Assembly: GCF_003014695.1 (NCBI RefSeq)
Contig: NZ_PYAS01000016.1
Location: 1 to 64,000 of the forward strand
Reading direction: 5' to 3'
DNA from: Dyadobacter jiangsuensis
GTDB taxonomy: Bacteria > Bacteroidota > Bacteroidia > Cytophagales > Spirosomataceae
Length of the DNA: 64,000 nucleotides
The notes beneath the pieces were generated by a model. It was not told the DNA's origin. It saw only the letters and a program-made list of their open reading frames with translations, and did not search any database. Positions within the stretch are counted from its first letter, which is position 1. The number at the start of each line of letters is the position of its first letter. Of the stretch, positions 6,971 to 15,348 are shown piece after piece. The translations under genes were made by a program, and so were the position numbers.

Positions 6971-7623
6971 TCCACGACGATTTCTTTCACCACCACAATG
7001 TCCGAAATAATGATGTTCCTGTTTTCTACCTGAATGACATTTTGGAGAATGCGAAAGACCCGACGTTTGACGAAACCGCTCAGGAATTTCTGAAAGCCGG
7101 TTTGTTGAAGCCTCCGTACCACAATTTCTACGTTTTTATCAAGATGGATGGAGCGTACTTCATCTACCACATGGATAATGGGAAGGTGCAGGAGTACCTT
7201 GTCAGCCAGAGAGGAAAGTTTCTTGACCCACGCCAAGACCGAAATGTTGAGTTCAAGGGTAACTATTTCTGGTGCCCTAATGACCATTCGCAGCAAATCT
7301 CATCTCTGATGGCAGTTGTACTGCTAATCATTTTTATGAAGTCGATGCGCAGGGAGAAAGTTGAGATTTCCCAGAGGTTGAATGATAGCCGATCCAAGAA
7401 AGGCAAATACGAATACTCTGGATATACAATTATTCGAAATCCTCCTGCCGCCAATGAAGAAAAAGGCGAGCATTGTCCAACCGGACTAAAGCGTAAACCA
7501 CATTGGAGACGTGGACACGTTCGTCGGTATAAATCAGGACGTGTTACTTACATTGAGCCGGTGCTGGTAAATATGCATCTCGGAGAACTAACCCAGAAAA
7601 AGGTGTACAAAGTGGCCGCTTAG
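6967..7623 (+). CDS. AcrVA2-like phage protein (C-terminal similarity)
   Basis: A 218-residue protein. Its C-terminus KRKPHWRRGHVRRYKSGR followed by VTYIEPVLVN resembles, from memory, the C-terminal block of the anti-CRISPR AcrVA2 (KRPHIRRGHW...). Upstream elements also fit that family's order: a beta segment YHNFYVFIKMDGAYFIYH and a hydrophobic helix SLMAVVLLIIFMK. AcrVA2 lowers Cas12a production by acting on its mRNA, but the wider family is abundant in phages and most members are uncharacterised. Its ATG overlaps the upstream stop. I call the family resemblance, not the activity. Confidence 0.55.
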   Translation: MIHDDFFHHHNVRNNDVPVFYLNDILENAKDPTFDETAQEFLKAGLLKPPYHNFYVFIKMDGAYFIYHMDNGKVQEYLVSQRGKFLDPRQDRNVEFKGNYFWCPNDHSQQISSLMAVVLLIIFMKSMRREKVEISQRLNDSRSKKGKYEYSGYTIIRNPPAANEEKGEHCPTGLKRKPHWRRGHVRRYKSGRVTYIEPVLVNMHLGELTQKKVYKVAA

Positions 7624-7630
7624 TGCTACA

Positions 7631-7672
7631 AAAAGAAAAAGCCCCATGGTTTCTGGCAGAAATCCACAGGGC
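7631..7672 (-). terminator. Rho-independent terminator on the minus strand
   Basis: Outer arms gccc (7641-7644) and gggc (7669-7672) enclose tggtttctg and cagaaatcca, which pair with one bulge. Read on the minus strand the stem is followed by a T-rich run (TTTTTCTTTTT, 7630-7640). It lies just after the end of the small minus-strand frame at 7698-7877 and supports transcription there. Confidence 0.55.
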
Positions 7673-7697
7673 GACTAACTGGATGCTTCAGGGACAG

Positions 7698-7877
7698 TTA
7701 GGTGATAGAGGTATAATAGTACCACTCACCAACAATGTCAACATCCATTAGTTTGATTTTTTGCCCAGCGTTGTCGGTTCCGTCTACTGAAAACCGTCTA
7801 TCCGTGGGGGTCTTTACTTCGATGGCTATGGAATTAAGCAGCCGGACGCCAAATGACGAGATTTCCGCCCCGTTCAA
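7698..7877 (-). pseudogene. Short minus-strand coding remnant or non-ATG small gene
   Basis: From a TTG at 7877 the frame encodes 59 residues with a normal protein-like composition, including NGAEISSFGVRLLNSIAIEV, FSVDGTDNAGQKIKLMDVD and EWYYYTSIT at the end. The frame remains open a little further upstream to a TAG near 7913, with no ATG until residue 41. A terminator follows it. It may be the surviving C-terminal end of a decayed gene or a small gene with a rare start. An opposing 39-codon frame (7853-7972, plus) overlaps its 5' end. Confidence 0.4.
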
Positions 7878-8127
7878 ATGCCCGCTTAGGCTATGGACGC
7901 ATCCAGACCGCTAAACTGATGTTATCGCCAACGGATCGAGCAGCGCTCAAACAGTTGGATCAGGCGGATTGAGGCACCGGGGATCATATTGTCGTCAGCG
8001 ACAAATTGATCCTAACGTCTAGTCTGGGTATACACGGAGGAAGATAGCCCCGAGAGGGAACCGTCTATTGTTCTGGTATCAGGATAATAGCGGAAAGCGG
8101 ACTATTAACTGAACATAGGAGACAACC
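7878..8127. other. Gene-poor stretch upstream of the HNH gene
   Basis: No convincing gene beyond the possible 39-codon plus-strand frame ending at 7972. A short inverted repeat ttgtcgtcagcgacaa lies near 7990-8006. AGGAGA at 8117-8122 is the ribosome site of the HNH gene. The region looks like degraded or accessory DNA between the early and late modules. Confidence 0.4.
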
Positions 8128-8418
8128 CTGAAAGAAAATTTCTACACCTCAGACGCATGGTACAAACTCCGATATCGGGCGCTGAGAACGTACGGCCCGA
8201 AATGTATGTGCTGCGGCTTAACGCCACCGAGAGCGAAAATGCACGTCGATCATATCAAGCCCAGGTCAAAGTTTCCAAGACTGGAACTGGATATAAACAA
8301 TCTGCAAATACTGTGTCAGTACTGCAACATTGGTAAGTCAAACCTTTATGAGGATGACTGGCGACCATGGAACTGGCGTGAATTACTCCGAGGGTTTTGG
8401 AAGTCAATTCATGTATGA
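8128..8418 (+). CDS. HNH endonuclease with probable CTG start
   Basis: The frame reads KENFYTSDAWYKLRYRAL, then CMCCG, VDHIKPRSKFP, LDINNLQILCQYCN and GKSN: a complete HNH motif with two CxxC zinc pairs and the catalytic DH. The first ATG (8206) would remove the conserved N-terminal FYxSxxWxxLR block, and an in-frame TAG at 8116-8118 blocks upstream starts. CTG at 8128 has AGGAGA at the right distance and is the likely start. Small phage HNH proteins next to packaging genes often assist terminase at cos or pac sites. Confidence 0.8.
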   Translation: MKENFYTSDAWYKLRYRALRTYGPKCMCCGLTPPRAKMHVDHIKPRSKFPRLELDINNLQILCQYCNIGKSNLYEDDWRPWNWRELLRGFWKSIHV

Positions 8419-8847
8419 ACCCCTATAAACCAGTTTCTTGCCGGAGTAATCAAATGTTACAACAGTTTCATCGCCTTCCTTTTTTATGCAGATCTCACAG
8501 CGGTCGCCGTAGCTGTCCTTTGCTTTCAGTCCACACATCGGATCGTACTGATTGCCAGATATTATGGTGTATGTGAGGGATGTACCGTTGTTAAAGTCGA
8601 GTTCCCAATTTGTGGACGTTGGATCAACGGTGAAGGTCGCGGGCTTCACCAAGTCCTTACCGAGGCATTCCGTTAGAGTGAAGCGATACACCTTACTGAT
8701 GCTTTCGGACGATGGTGGTGATGACTGTGAGGCGGTGGACTTGACAGGCTCGGGTTTATCGCCACAATACTTCAATAGTTGGACGAAAATGATGACGAGT
8801 AGTATCCTGATGACCCACTTGCCAGCCGAAGAATTGCTTTCAGCCAT
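8404..8847 (-). CDS. Membrane-anchored hypothetical protein
   Basis: A 147-residue protein with a short cytoplasmic N-terminus, one membrane helix (WVIRILLVIIFVQLLKYC, about 11-28), a Ser/Pro/Thr linker and a C-terminal beta-rich domain with four cysteines (ECLGKD, MCGLK, RCEICIKK), likely disulphide-bonded in the periplasm. No family recognised. It converges with the HNH gene, overlapping by 15 bases. Probably accessory cargo such as an exclusion or lysogenic-conversion factor, which is inference. Confidence 0.6.
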   Translation of the reverse strand: MAESNSSAGKWVIRILLVIIFVQLLKYCGDKPEPVKSTASQSSPPSSESISKVYRFTLTECLGKDLVKPATFTVDPTSTNWELDFNNGTSLTYTIISGNQYDPMCGLKAKDSYGDRCEICIKKEGDETVVTFDYSGKKLVYRGSYMN

Positions 8848-8922
8848 GATGATAGAGATTTATGATAGGGGGATTTATGAAAGATTATAGTCGCAAAAAC
8901 GCAGAATACGAGCCATTCGACG

Positions 8923-9399
8923 CTATGACAGTACAAACCACATCTCAACGAGAATCAGTACGATTACAAGGAAAATTCCAATCCCAATCTTCCATCGACG
9001 TCCAACATCCCGCCAATTCACAGGCTCCTTTTCCGACTGGAGATATGGCTCATGAATCTTCTCGATTGGAAGAACTGGTTTTACTGCGGGTGGACTTTGC
9101 TTTAAAGGTTGAGAATAGGCGACTCGCTGCTCGACTACGGGCGGCACAACGGGAGCTTCGACTGTCACGGGCGATACTCGCGGTTTCGGCAGTTCTGCAA
9201 TTGGTTTCGGTTGCTCGACTACTGGGATGGGTTTAGGAAGCACTGGCTGTATTTCCTTTTCTTGGTAAACCTGTTCCATTCTCGCCTGCATTGCAGACCG
9301 ATCAGGCGCTTGTTTAACCGGGATCTCAACTTCTGGATGGGACATAGCCATACGGCGCTCCATCTCCGCGTAGGCTTGTTTGCGTTGTTCTTCTGTCAT
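8923..9399 (-). CDS. Proline-rich protein with C-terminal membrane anchor
   Basis: A 158-residue protein with a charged helical N-terminus (TEEQRKQAYAEMERRMAM), a long Pro/Val/Glu-rich middle (LPKPIPVVEQPKPIAELPKP) and a C-terminal hydrophobic helix (IGIGIFLVIVLILVEMWFVL). This is the topology of a tail-anchored membrane protein. Long opposite-strand frames exist here but are rich in Arg and Ser and look like shadows. No family recognised and no strong ribosome site is seen. Confidence 0.45.
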   Translation of the reverse strand: MTEEQRKQAYAEMERRMAMSHPEVEIPVKQAPDRSAMQARMEQVYQEKEIQPVLPKPIPVVEQPKPIAELPKPRVSPVTVEAPVVPPVVEQRVAYSQPLKQSPPAVKPVLPIEKIHEPYLQSEKEPVNWRDVGRRWKIGIGIFLVIVLILVEMWFVLS

Positions 9400-9676
9400 G
9401 AGGTCGGGTTTGTAACTGAAAAATACAAATCCGTCGTGAGAAAATCAATTGACTCATTCAATTATCTGGGGTACGATGAATCGCATATAAATTACAACAG
9501 CCCTAATGGATTTGTCATGTAAGTCTTCATTTCCCAGCGCTTTCCGGCCAGCGACAAAAGACCGGAAACCTTTCTTTGCGAGCCGCATAAAACGTGATGG
9601 AGAGCTGCACGACTCAATGATCTCACGCTCTGTGCAGGAGTGCGGTTCACATGGACAGGTTACAGGAGATAGTCTT

Positions 9677-9862
9677 ATGTTGCTATCGAATGGTGGAAAA
9701 ACAATTACACTCAGAATACCTGAGAAGGAGCCAATGCCCGGCATGGGCATCAAGCCAGGCGTTTTTCCTGATGAAATTATAGTGAAGCAGCGCAATCATT
9801 ATCTGGATGGAAAAGATTCACCTACTGAAACAGCAATCTACGTCCGAAAAGAAACGGCCTGA
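9677..9862 (+). CDS. Small hypothetical protein
   Basis: From the ATG at 9677 (AGGAG eight bases upstream) the frame gives 61 residues with GGKTITLRIPEKEPMPGMGI and PDEIIVKQRNHYLDG. The open frame continues upstream to 9506, but that part is basic and low in similarity to ordinary protein. No membrane segment or family recognised. It stands alone between accessory genes. Confidence 0.45.
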   Translation: MLLSNGGKTITLRIPEKEPMPGMGIKPGVFPDEIIVKQRNHYLDGKDSPTETAIYVRKETA

Positions 9863-10096
9863 TAGCTTACGAACCACTTCGGTTCCAACTGTACCTTTCA
9901 ACTTGGCGGTGAGATAACAAGTAATAGCGACAATGCCAGAAGGACGCGGCTTCCGAAAATGCACTGGTCGCCCGGATGGTCAGGAGGTGGTTGGGTAATT
10001 ATTATGCCTGTAATTGTCGCTACTCACTATCTAGTATGATTTGTGATTTTTCGCTATAATTACTAACCCGTTCATCTCCAAAATTTTATCATCAGA

Positions 10097-10615
10097 ATGA
10101 AAATTGAAGATCAACTTCCCGTACGCGAAAAGCGCTGGTTCGAGAAATTCAAATTAGCACAAGCAGTTTGGGTAGCCATAGTGACTGGTGCGTTCAGTCT
10201 AGCTGCCGCTTATATGAATAATAACGGTAAAGGAGAGCCTGTTACCAACGTATACTTTCTTAAGATAACAAAGGTGTCTGTAGAATCGAAAGATCAGAAA
10301 TTTGATTCTGTCCGAATAGCCTTAATGATAGGAGAAAATAGAATAGTTTACCCAGTTCCAGTGATTTGGGCTAAACTTACTACTCGAGAATCGTCGTCTT
10401 TTTATCCAATCTATTTACCTGCCAAAAGTGGTGCACTTAACGTAAGTCTGTTAGCGAAGGACGACAAAGGAAAAATCCACGACTTTGACAGCGGCCTAGC
10501 ATGTTCAATGGGAAACTTTGACGTGAGTTCGCTTCCTGATAATCAAAGGATATCTTTGTGCTCTGGTGGAGCAACAGCAGAAGTAAGTATTGAAATTAGG
10601 GATAAACCGTTTTAG
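10097..10615 (+). CDS. Single-pass membrane protein, unknown
   Basis: A 172-residue protein with a charged N-terminus, one membrane helix (AVWVAIVTGAFSLAAAYM, about 23-40) and an extracytoplasmic beta-rich domain. Two cysteines (LACSMG, LCSGG) could form a disulphide. A TATAAT box at 10055-10060 precedes it, but no good -35 is visible. The gene is AT-rich and convergent with the next membrane-protein gene; both look like acquired cargo. Confidence 0.6.
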   Translation: MKIEDQLPVREKRWFEKFKLAQAVWVAIVTGAFSLAAAYMNNNGKGEPVTNVYFLKITKVSVESKDQKFDSVRIALMIGENRIVYPVPVIWAKLTTRESSSFYPIYLPAKSGALNVSLLAKDDKGKIHDFDSGLACSMGNFDVSSLPDNQRISLCSGGATAEVSIEIRDKPF

Positions 10616-10622
10616 TGAACAT

Positions 10623-11648
10623 TCACCTAGCTGAGTTGATTCGCAGTTTCAATTTTTGGAAACTTTTGTGAAAGAAGATTAAGGCAACAGCGTAGCACGC
10701 AAAGTAGCCAAGGCTCCAGTAACATTTAAGTTTTTCCGTCAAGCCGGAGGCAATTATAATCCCGATTGAAACACCGACTGGATATAGGTAGATCGAGAAA
10801 AATCCAGCGAACCGACTTAAAGGATGGCGAAAGAGAAGCATCCAGGGGAACTCCGTCAAGTCCTTATTCTCCACATCTTTAATCGTATTGATGTGGTCGA
10901 TTAACATTTTAAGGTACAGCAGTAGAATGAAAGCGATAAAGGGGCCTGTGAAATACATAAATTCACCAGACACCTTCAGACCGGCCAGCTCAATTTCATT
11001 GCCACCATCTTTGCGAGTGGCATTCCCTTCTTGCTGTAGGATGACTTTTGCATCATCGAAGTTTTTGTCTTTTACAAATTCCCAAACATCCATAAGTCTT
11101 GGAAATGCAGTCTTCGGATCATTTTTATTTGGAAGTAGATTATTAGTTGCAAACCTATCCCGATAGCTATACGTCGGAACATACTTGGGGAATGTGAACC
11201 ACCCATCAGACAAGCTTGGTCTTGCGAATACGGGAAAGCCTTCAAAATCAATAATCTCCGGGATTTCAGCTTGTGATATTTGCATAGCCTTGTACTTCGA
11301 CAAACCGAGGTAGATGATTGTGTCCATCATAGACCATGCATCGCCCATTTCTCTTTTAAAGACACCGAGAGTTTTGTATGAATATGCTGTCTTGTCACTA
11401 AACTCAATTTTCCCATTTATTCTTTTCGCTATGAAGTCATCGTTGTTGGCTGCTAAGTCAAGCTTAATGCTTTCCATTCGGCCAGAATTCACGGAGTCCA
11501 TAACGGCTTGTAAAGTTTTCAGCTCATTCAATGCTAAGTCAAAACGGTTCTCGGTTGGCTTAACAGAAATAGCGAACACACCGATGATCGTGCAGACAAC
11601 GATAAGGATTTGATGTATGTTTCGAGCAGATTGTAAACTTTCATTCAT
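10623..11648 (-). CDS. Multi-pass membrane protein, unknown
   Basis: A 341-residue protein with an N-terminal hydrophobic helix (ILIVVCTIIGVFAI), a large soluble domain of about 200 residues, then three membrane helices (FIAFILLLYLKML, FFSIYLYPVGVSIGIIIA, YFACYAVALIFF). The soluble domain has no recognised fold. It points toward the preceding membrane gene with a seven-base gap. As an AT-rich membrane protein in a phage cargo zone it could act in superinfection exclusion; that is inference. Confidence 0.65.
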   Translation of the reverse strand: MNESLQSARNIHQILIVVCTIIGVFAISVKPTENRFDLALNELKTLQAVMDSVNSGRMESIKLDLAANNDDFIAKRINGKIEFSDKTAYSYKTLGVFKREMGDAWSMMDTIIYLGLSKYKAMQISQAEIPEIIDFEGFPVFARPSLSDGWFTFPKYVPTYSYRDRFATNNLLPNKNDPKTAFPRLMDVWEFVKDKNFDDAKVILQQEGNATRKDGGNEIELAGLKVSGEFMYFTGPFIAFILLLYLKMLIDHINTIKDVENKDLTEFPWMLLFRHPLSRFAGFFSIYLYPVGVSIGIIIASGLTEKLKCYWSLGYFACYAVALIFFHKSFQKLKLRINSAR

Positions 11649-11680
11649 ATGATAAAGGGGTTTTGTGCAAAATTAAGCAT

Positions 11681-11709
11681 TTGACCACCAGTATCAAATC
11701 AGTTACAAT
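11681..11709 (+). promoter_or_regulatory. Predicted promoter of the late operon
   Basis: TTGACC (11681-11686), a 17-base spacer and TACAAT (11704-11709). It is the closest match to the sigma-70 consensus in the element and stands upstream of the first gene before the terminase. It shares the TTGACN-N17-TACNNT form with the promoters at 3779-3807, 3841-3869 and 31349-31377. Confidence 0.6.
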
Positions 11710-11755
11710 TAACCATCGGAGCAAGGCTCCAACCGTTTAACCCAAGGGGCGCAAC

Positions 11756-12013
11756 GTGAGTAAATACATTGATAAGTTCAAGAATCCGTCCAACGGATAC
11801 GTTGCGACAGCCACTACACCATTCTCATTCCTCCTGTGCCTGATGTTCGGGCCGCTGTATTTCCTGATGAAGGGGAATTTCAAGCACTTCCTGTTGTCAG
11901 CTCTGCTCGCGATACCCACGTGTGGGTTTTCATGGTTGATTTACGCGTTCGGCGTGTATGAAATCAATAAGACCCAATACCTGAATCGCGGATGGACGGC
12001 TGTAAAGCCTTAA
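11756..12013 (+). CDS. DUF2628-like small membrane protein
   Basis: An 85-residue protein with a GTG start and AAGGGG upstream. It has two hydrophobic helices (FSFLLCLMFGPLYFLM and FLLSALLAIPTCGFSWLIY) and a C-terminal YEINKTQYLNRGW, the pattern of DUF2628-type proteins in which a short soluble tail ends in a conserved GW. Function unknown. It is the first gene after the late promoter. Confidence 0.6.
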   Translation: MSKYIDKFKNPSNGYVATATTPFSFLLCLMFGPLYFLMKGNFKHFLLSALLAIPTCGFSWLIYAFGVYEINKTQYLNRGWTAVKP

Positions 12014-12044
12014 CCATAATCATCTAAAATAGAATGCGGTAGGA

Positions 12045-12332
12045 ATGGCCAAGGGAAGAAAGACAGGAGGGCGGAAGGCTGGTTCAAAGAACATTATCAG
12101 CGCCGACATCCGTTATCTGGCTCAATCCTACGCCAACACCGCAATCGAAGTCCTGTTCGGACTGATGACCAATTCAAAGCAGGATGTCGTCAAAATCTCC
12201 GCCGCCCGTGAATTACTGGATCGCGCATACGGGAAGCCATCCCCAATGGAGCTACCGAAAGGAGAGGACGAAGAAGCGGTTCCTGTTCTGGTAAAAGTAG
12301 AAGTGATCGACGCCCGGAAGGTCGATGCCTAA
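12045..12332 (+). CDS. terS: Small terminase subunit-like protein (DUF5681-type)
   Basis: A 95-residue protein with a basic start (GRKTGGRKAGSKN) and the block ISAARELLDRAYGKP, seen in DUF5681-type proteins that precede terminase large subunits. Small terminase subunits recognise the packaging site on phage DNA and load the large subunit. It overlaps the terminase large gene by eight bases. The assignment rests on context as much as sequence. Confidence 0.6.
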   Translation: MAKGRKTGGRKAGSKNIISADIRYLAQSYANTAIEVLFGLMTNSKQDVVKISAARELLDRAYGKPSPMELPKGEDEEAVPVLVKVEVIDARKVDA

Positions 12333-13596
12333 GCTAAACCTGCCGCAAGCAAGATTTCTGGCCTTGCCTCACAAGTTCAAAGGGTTTGTCGCCGGGTTCG
12401 GTTCTGGCAAAACATGGGTTGGATGTGCAGGGCTTTGTAAGCACTCATGGGAGCATCCGCATATCAGCGCCGGATACTTCGCCCCGACGTATGGACAGAT
12501 CCGGGATATTTTCTACCCGACTATCGACGAAGTAGCCTATGACTGGGGACTTACGACTAAAATACACCTGAGTAACAAGGAAGTTGACCTGTATTCAAAC
12601 GGCATTTACCGGACGACAATCCTGTGCCGGTCGATGGAAAAGCCCAGCGAGATCGTGGGTTTCAAGATCGGTAAAGCGCTGATCGACGAGCTGGACGTGA
12701 TGAAGACCGACAAGGCGGAACTCGCATGGCGGAAGATCATCGCCCGTATGCGTTACAATGAGCCAGGTCTGTTGAACGGGATTGACGTGACGACGACGCC
12801 CGAGGGATTCAAATTCGTTTACCAGACGTTTGTCAAGAAGCTACGGGATGTCCCGGAACTGGCTGATATGTACGGGATGGTGCAGGCCAGCACATTCGAT
12901 AACGAACTGAACCTCCCTGCGGATTATATTCCTTCTTTACTGGCATCATACCCGCCACAGCTAATCAACGCTTACCTCCGTGGACAATTCGTCAACCTTG
13001 CCAGTGGCAGTGTGTACCCGGATTTCGACCGCCACCTGAATCACGCCGACGCGGTAATGCGTGACCACGAGCCGCTACACATCGGGATGGATTTCAACGT
13101 CATGAATATGGCGGCGGTTATTAACGTGATCCGCGAAGGTATGCCATTCTCAGTGAATGAGCTTACAGGTGTGAGGGATACCCCGACGATGGTGAGTATG
13201 CTGAAAGACCGATACCCAAACCGTACGATTTCCATTTACCCGGATGCCAGCGGTCAGAGCCGTAAGTCCGTAAACGCAAGTGAAAGCGACCTGTCCATTT
13301 TACGGCAGTCGGGTTTCTCTGTACAAGTGGACGGCACGAATCCCGCTGTGAAGGATCGGGTCCTGTCAGTGAATGGAATGATCCTGAATTCCACAGGGCA
13401 ACGGCGATGGCTGGTGAATACCAATAACTGCCCGAGGTTGACGGAGAGTTTGGAACAGCAGGCGTATGACAAGAATGGGGAGCCGGATAAGACCAGTGGC
13501 TTCGATCACATCAACGATGCACAGGGTTATTTTCTGGCGAAGAAGTACCCGGTTATCAAGAGAACAATGTCAATGGCGAAGGTCGGAGGGCAGTGA
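12325..13596 (+). CDS. terL: Terminase large subunit
   Basis: A 423-residue protein. The ATPase domain has Walker A GFGSGKT at 24-30 and Walker B ALIDE at 118-122, and TTTPEGF fits the coupling motif III. The C-terminal nuclease domain begins near residue 255 with GMDFN and has further acidic residues in YPDASGQS and FDHINDAQGY. It drives DNA into the procapsid and cuts it. The length is normal for small-headed siphophages. Portal and capsid genes follow. Confidence 0.9.
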   Translation: MPKLNLPQARFLALPHKFKGFVAGFGSGKTWVGCAGLCKHSWEHPHISAGYFAPTYGQIRDIFYPTIDEVAYDWGLTTKIHLSNKEVDLYSNGIYRTTILCRSMEKPSEIVGFKIGKALIDELDVMKTDKAELAWRKIIARMRYNEPGLLNGIDVTTTPEGFKFVYQTFVKKLRDVPELADMYGMVQASTFDNELNLPADYIPSLLASYPPQLINAYLRGQFVNLASGSVYPDFDRHLNHADAVMRDHEPLHIGMDFNVMNMAAVINVIREGMPFSVNELTGVRDTPTMVSMLKDRYPNRTISIYPDASGQSRKSVNASESDLSILRQSGFSVQVDGTNPAVKDRVLSVNGMILNSTGQRRWLVNTNNCPRLTESLEQQAYDKNGEPDKTSGFDHINDAQGYFLAKKYPVIKRTMSMAKVGGQ

Positions 13597-13674
13597 AATT
13601 CAGAATATTATTTGGTTTGGTTCCGCACAGGCCGTGAGAGGCTGGGTCACCATGTTTTCAGAATAATCTTTGGT

Positions 13675-13836
13675 TTACGACAAGATTGAAATTTTTTTTA
13701 TGTGGCTCTCAAAAGAGGCCAGACCGTCTGTGAAGCTTCCTGTATACCATTTGTACCCCATCCAGACGGCACCGCCAGCCCAGCCAATATTGCCCAGGTG
13801 GTCGAGTAAGGTAAGCACGTCGGATATAAAATTCAT
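13675..13836 (-). CDS. Possible small membrane protein opposite the late operon
   Basis: From an ATG at 13836 the frame gives 53 residues, MNFISDVLTLLDHLGNIGWA followed by GGAVWMGYKWYTGSF, with one possible membrane helix. The frame is open further upstream but that part looks non-coding. It would be the only minus-strand gene inside the late operon, in the 350-base gap between terminase and portal, and has no clear ribosome site. Confidence 0.3.
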   Translation of the reverse strand: MNFISDVLTLLDHLGNIGWAGGAVWMGYKWYTGSFTDGLASFESHIKKISILS

Positions 13837-13950
13837 AATGATTTGATTATTCCACTGCAACCCGCATCTACGTTGATTAGTTCCTGAAACAGAATTTAAT
13901 ATTGCTTCCCGGCAAATATCTGGTATCCTTATCGAAACAAGGAGCCTTTC

Positions 13951-15348
13951 ATGAATCCAGATCAAAAGCACCCCGAATACGATGAGTTTTCAAAAGTATG
14001 GAAACGATGCCGGGATGCCGCCACTGGACAGCGTGCCATTCATAAAGGCGGGGAAGAGTACCTGCCGAAGCTGGAAGGTCAATCCACCGACGAATACGAT
14101 AAATACCGCTCCCGTGCGCTGTATTACAACGCCACAGGCCGAACCGTGGAGGGCATGAAAGGACTGGTATTCCGTAAGAAACCCGTTCTGGTGACGCCGG
14201 AAATGATGAAACCGTGGCTGGAAGACATCACCATGACCGGAATTTCATTCAACGGTCTGGCAAAGAAGAACCTGGAAGAAGTTATGAAAGTAGGCCGATA
14301 CGGTCTGCTTGTTGACTACCCGCTTGCCCCACAACTGGTAGAAGGCGCGAGCCTGACGATCAACGACGCAGCGAAGATGGATATTCGACCATACATCGCA
14401 GGATACACAGCCGAGAACATTTTGAACTGGATACTGGAGAGAGTAGGATCAAAGACCATCCTGACCAATGTATTCTTGAATGAGCCGGTATTAAACACAG
14501 CCTACAAGAAGCAGATCCGCCAACTAACCTTGCAAAACGGTTATTATCAGCAATTTGTCTGGGCGTCCGGTGATAAGGGAAGTTGGGAGCTTATCCAGAC
14601 AGTGACCCCGTTTATGAACGGAAAGGCGCTGGACTGGATACCGTTCTGGTTCAGTGCAGCCGAAGAATCCGACGGATCGGTGCAGAACCCGCCTATTGAA
14701 GACATGGTATATGTGAACATCTCCCACTACCAGAACAGCGCTGACCTCGAAAATGGCGCTCATGTGTCAGGATTACCGACTCCGTACATTACGGGCATTG
14801 ATGCCTCGGATACCCCAAAGCTCGCTCTCGGTACCGGAACATCATGGCAGCTTCCGAATGTGGACAGTAAAGTCGGGTTCGTTCACGTTGGGGCTGATGG
14901 CTTTGCCACGCTCGAAAAGCTGATGGATCGTAAGGAAAACATGCTCGCGGCACTTGGTGCGCGTATGATTGCCCCGGAAAAGAAAGCAGCGGAAGCCGCA
15001 GAAACAGCCGGTATCCGTCGCGGTGGTGAGAACAGCGTTCTCGGAGACATTGCCGGAACGGTGGAAATGTCCCTGCAACAGGCTCTTGCTTTCATGGCTG
15101 AATGGGGCGGGGCGAAAGGCGATGTACGTTTTGAGATCAACAAAGACTTCCTGCCAATGCCGATGGATGCCGCTTCGCTCACAGCGTGGGTGAAGGCATG
15201 GCAATCAGGTGCAGTATCCGAAGAAACGTTCTTTGAAGCCCTGCAAGCTGGCGAGGTGGTAGGGGAAACCCTGACATTCGAAGACGAGCAGGAGCGCAAG
15301 GCCGATTCACCCCCACCACTGGGTACAATGACAAATGACACCGAATGA
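13951..15348 (+). CDS. DUF4055-type phage portal protein
   Basis: A 465-residue protein. The N-terminal half has YRSRALYYNATGRTVEGMKG and FRKKP, and RYGLLVDYP at about 115, as in DUF4055 portal proteins; the C-terminal part has FAEW-type FMAEWGG and a polar tail. A dodecameric portal would form the DNA gate at one capsid vertex and bind terminase. It overlaps the MuF-like gene by 14 bases. AAGGAG precedes the ATG. Confidence 0.85.
   Translation: MNPDQKHPEYDEFSKVWKRCRDAATGQRAIHKGGEEYLPKLEGQSTDEYDKYRSRALYYNATGRTVEGMKGLVFRKKPVLVTPEMMKPWLEDITMTGISFNGLAKKNLEEVMKVGRYGLLVDYPLAPQLVEGASLTINDAAKMDIRPYIAGYTAENILNWILERVGSKTILTNVFLNEPVLNTAYKKQIRQLTLQNGYYQQFVWASGDKGSWELIQTVTPFMNGKALDWIPFWFSAAEESDGSVQNPPIEDMVYVNISHYQNSADLENGAHVSGLPTPYITGIDASDTPKLALGTGTSWQLPNVDSKVGFVHVGADGFATLEKLMDRKENMLAALGARMIAPEKKAAEAAETAGIRRGGENSVLGDIAGTVEMSLQQALAFMAEWGGAKGDVRFEINKDFLPMPMDAASLTAWVKAWQSGAVSEETFFEALQAGEVVGETLTFEDEQERKADSPPPLGTMTNDTE

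Noticed and set aside
9109-9522. Plus-strand 137-codon frame
   Set aside because: Arg/His/Phe-rich shadow of the proline-rich minus-strand gene, without a ribosome site.
9454-9795. Minus-strand 113-codon frame
   Set aside because: Opposes the better-supported plus-strand gene at 9677 and has shadow-like composition.
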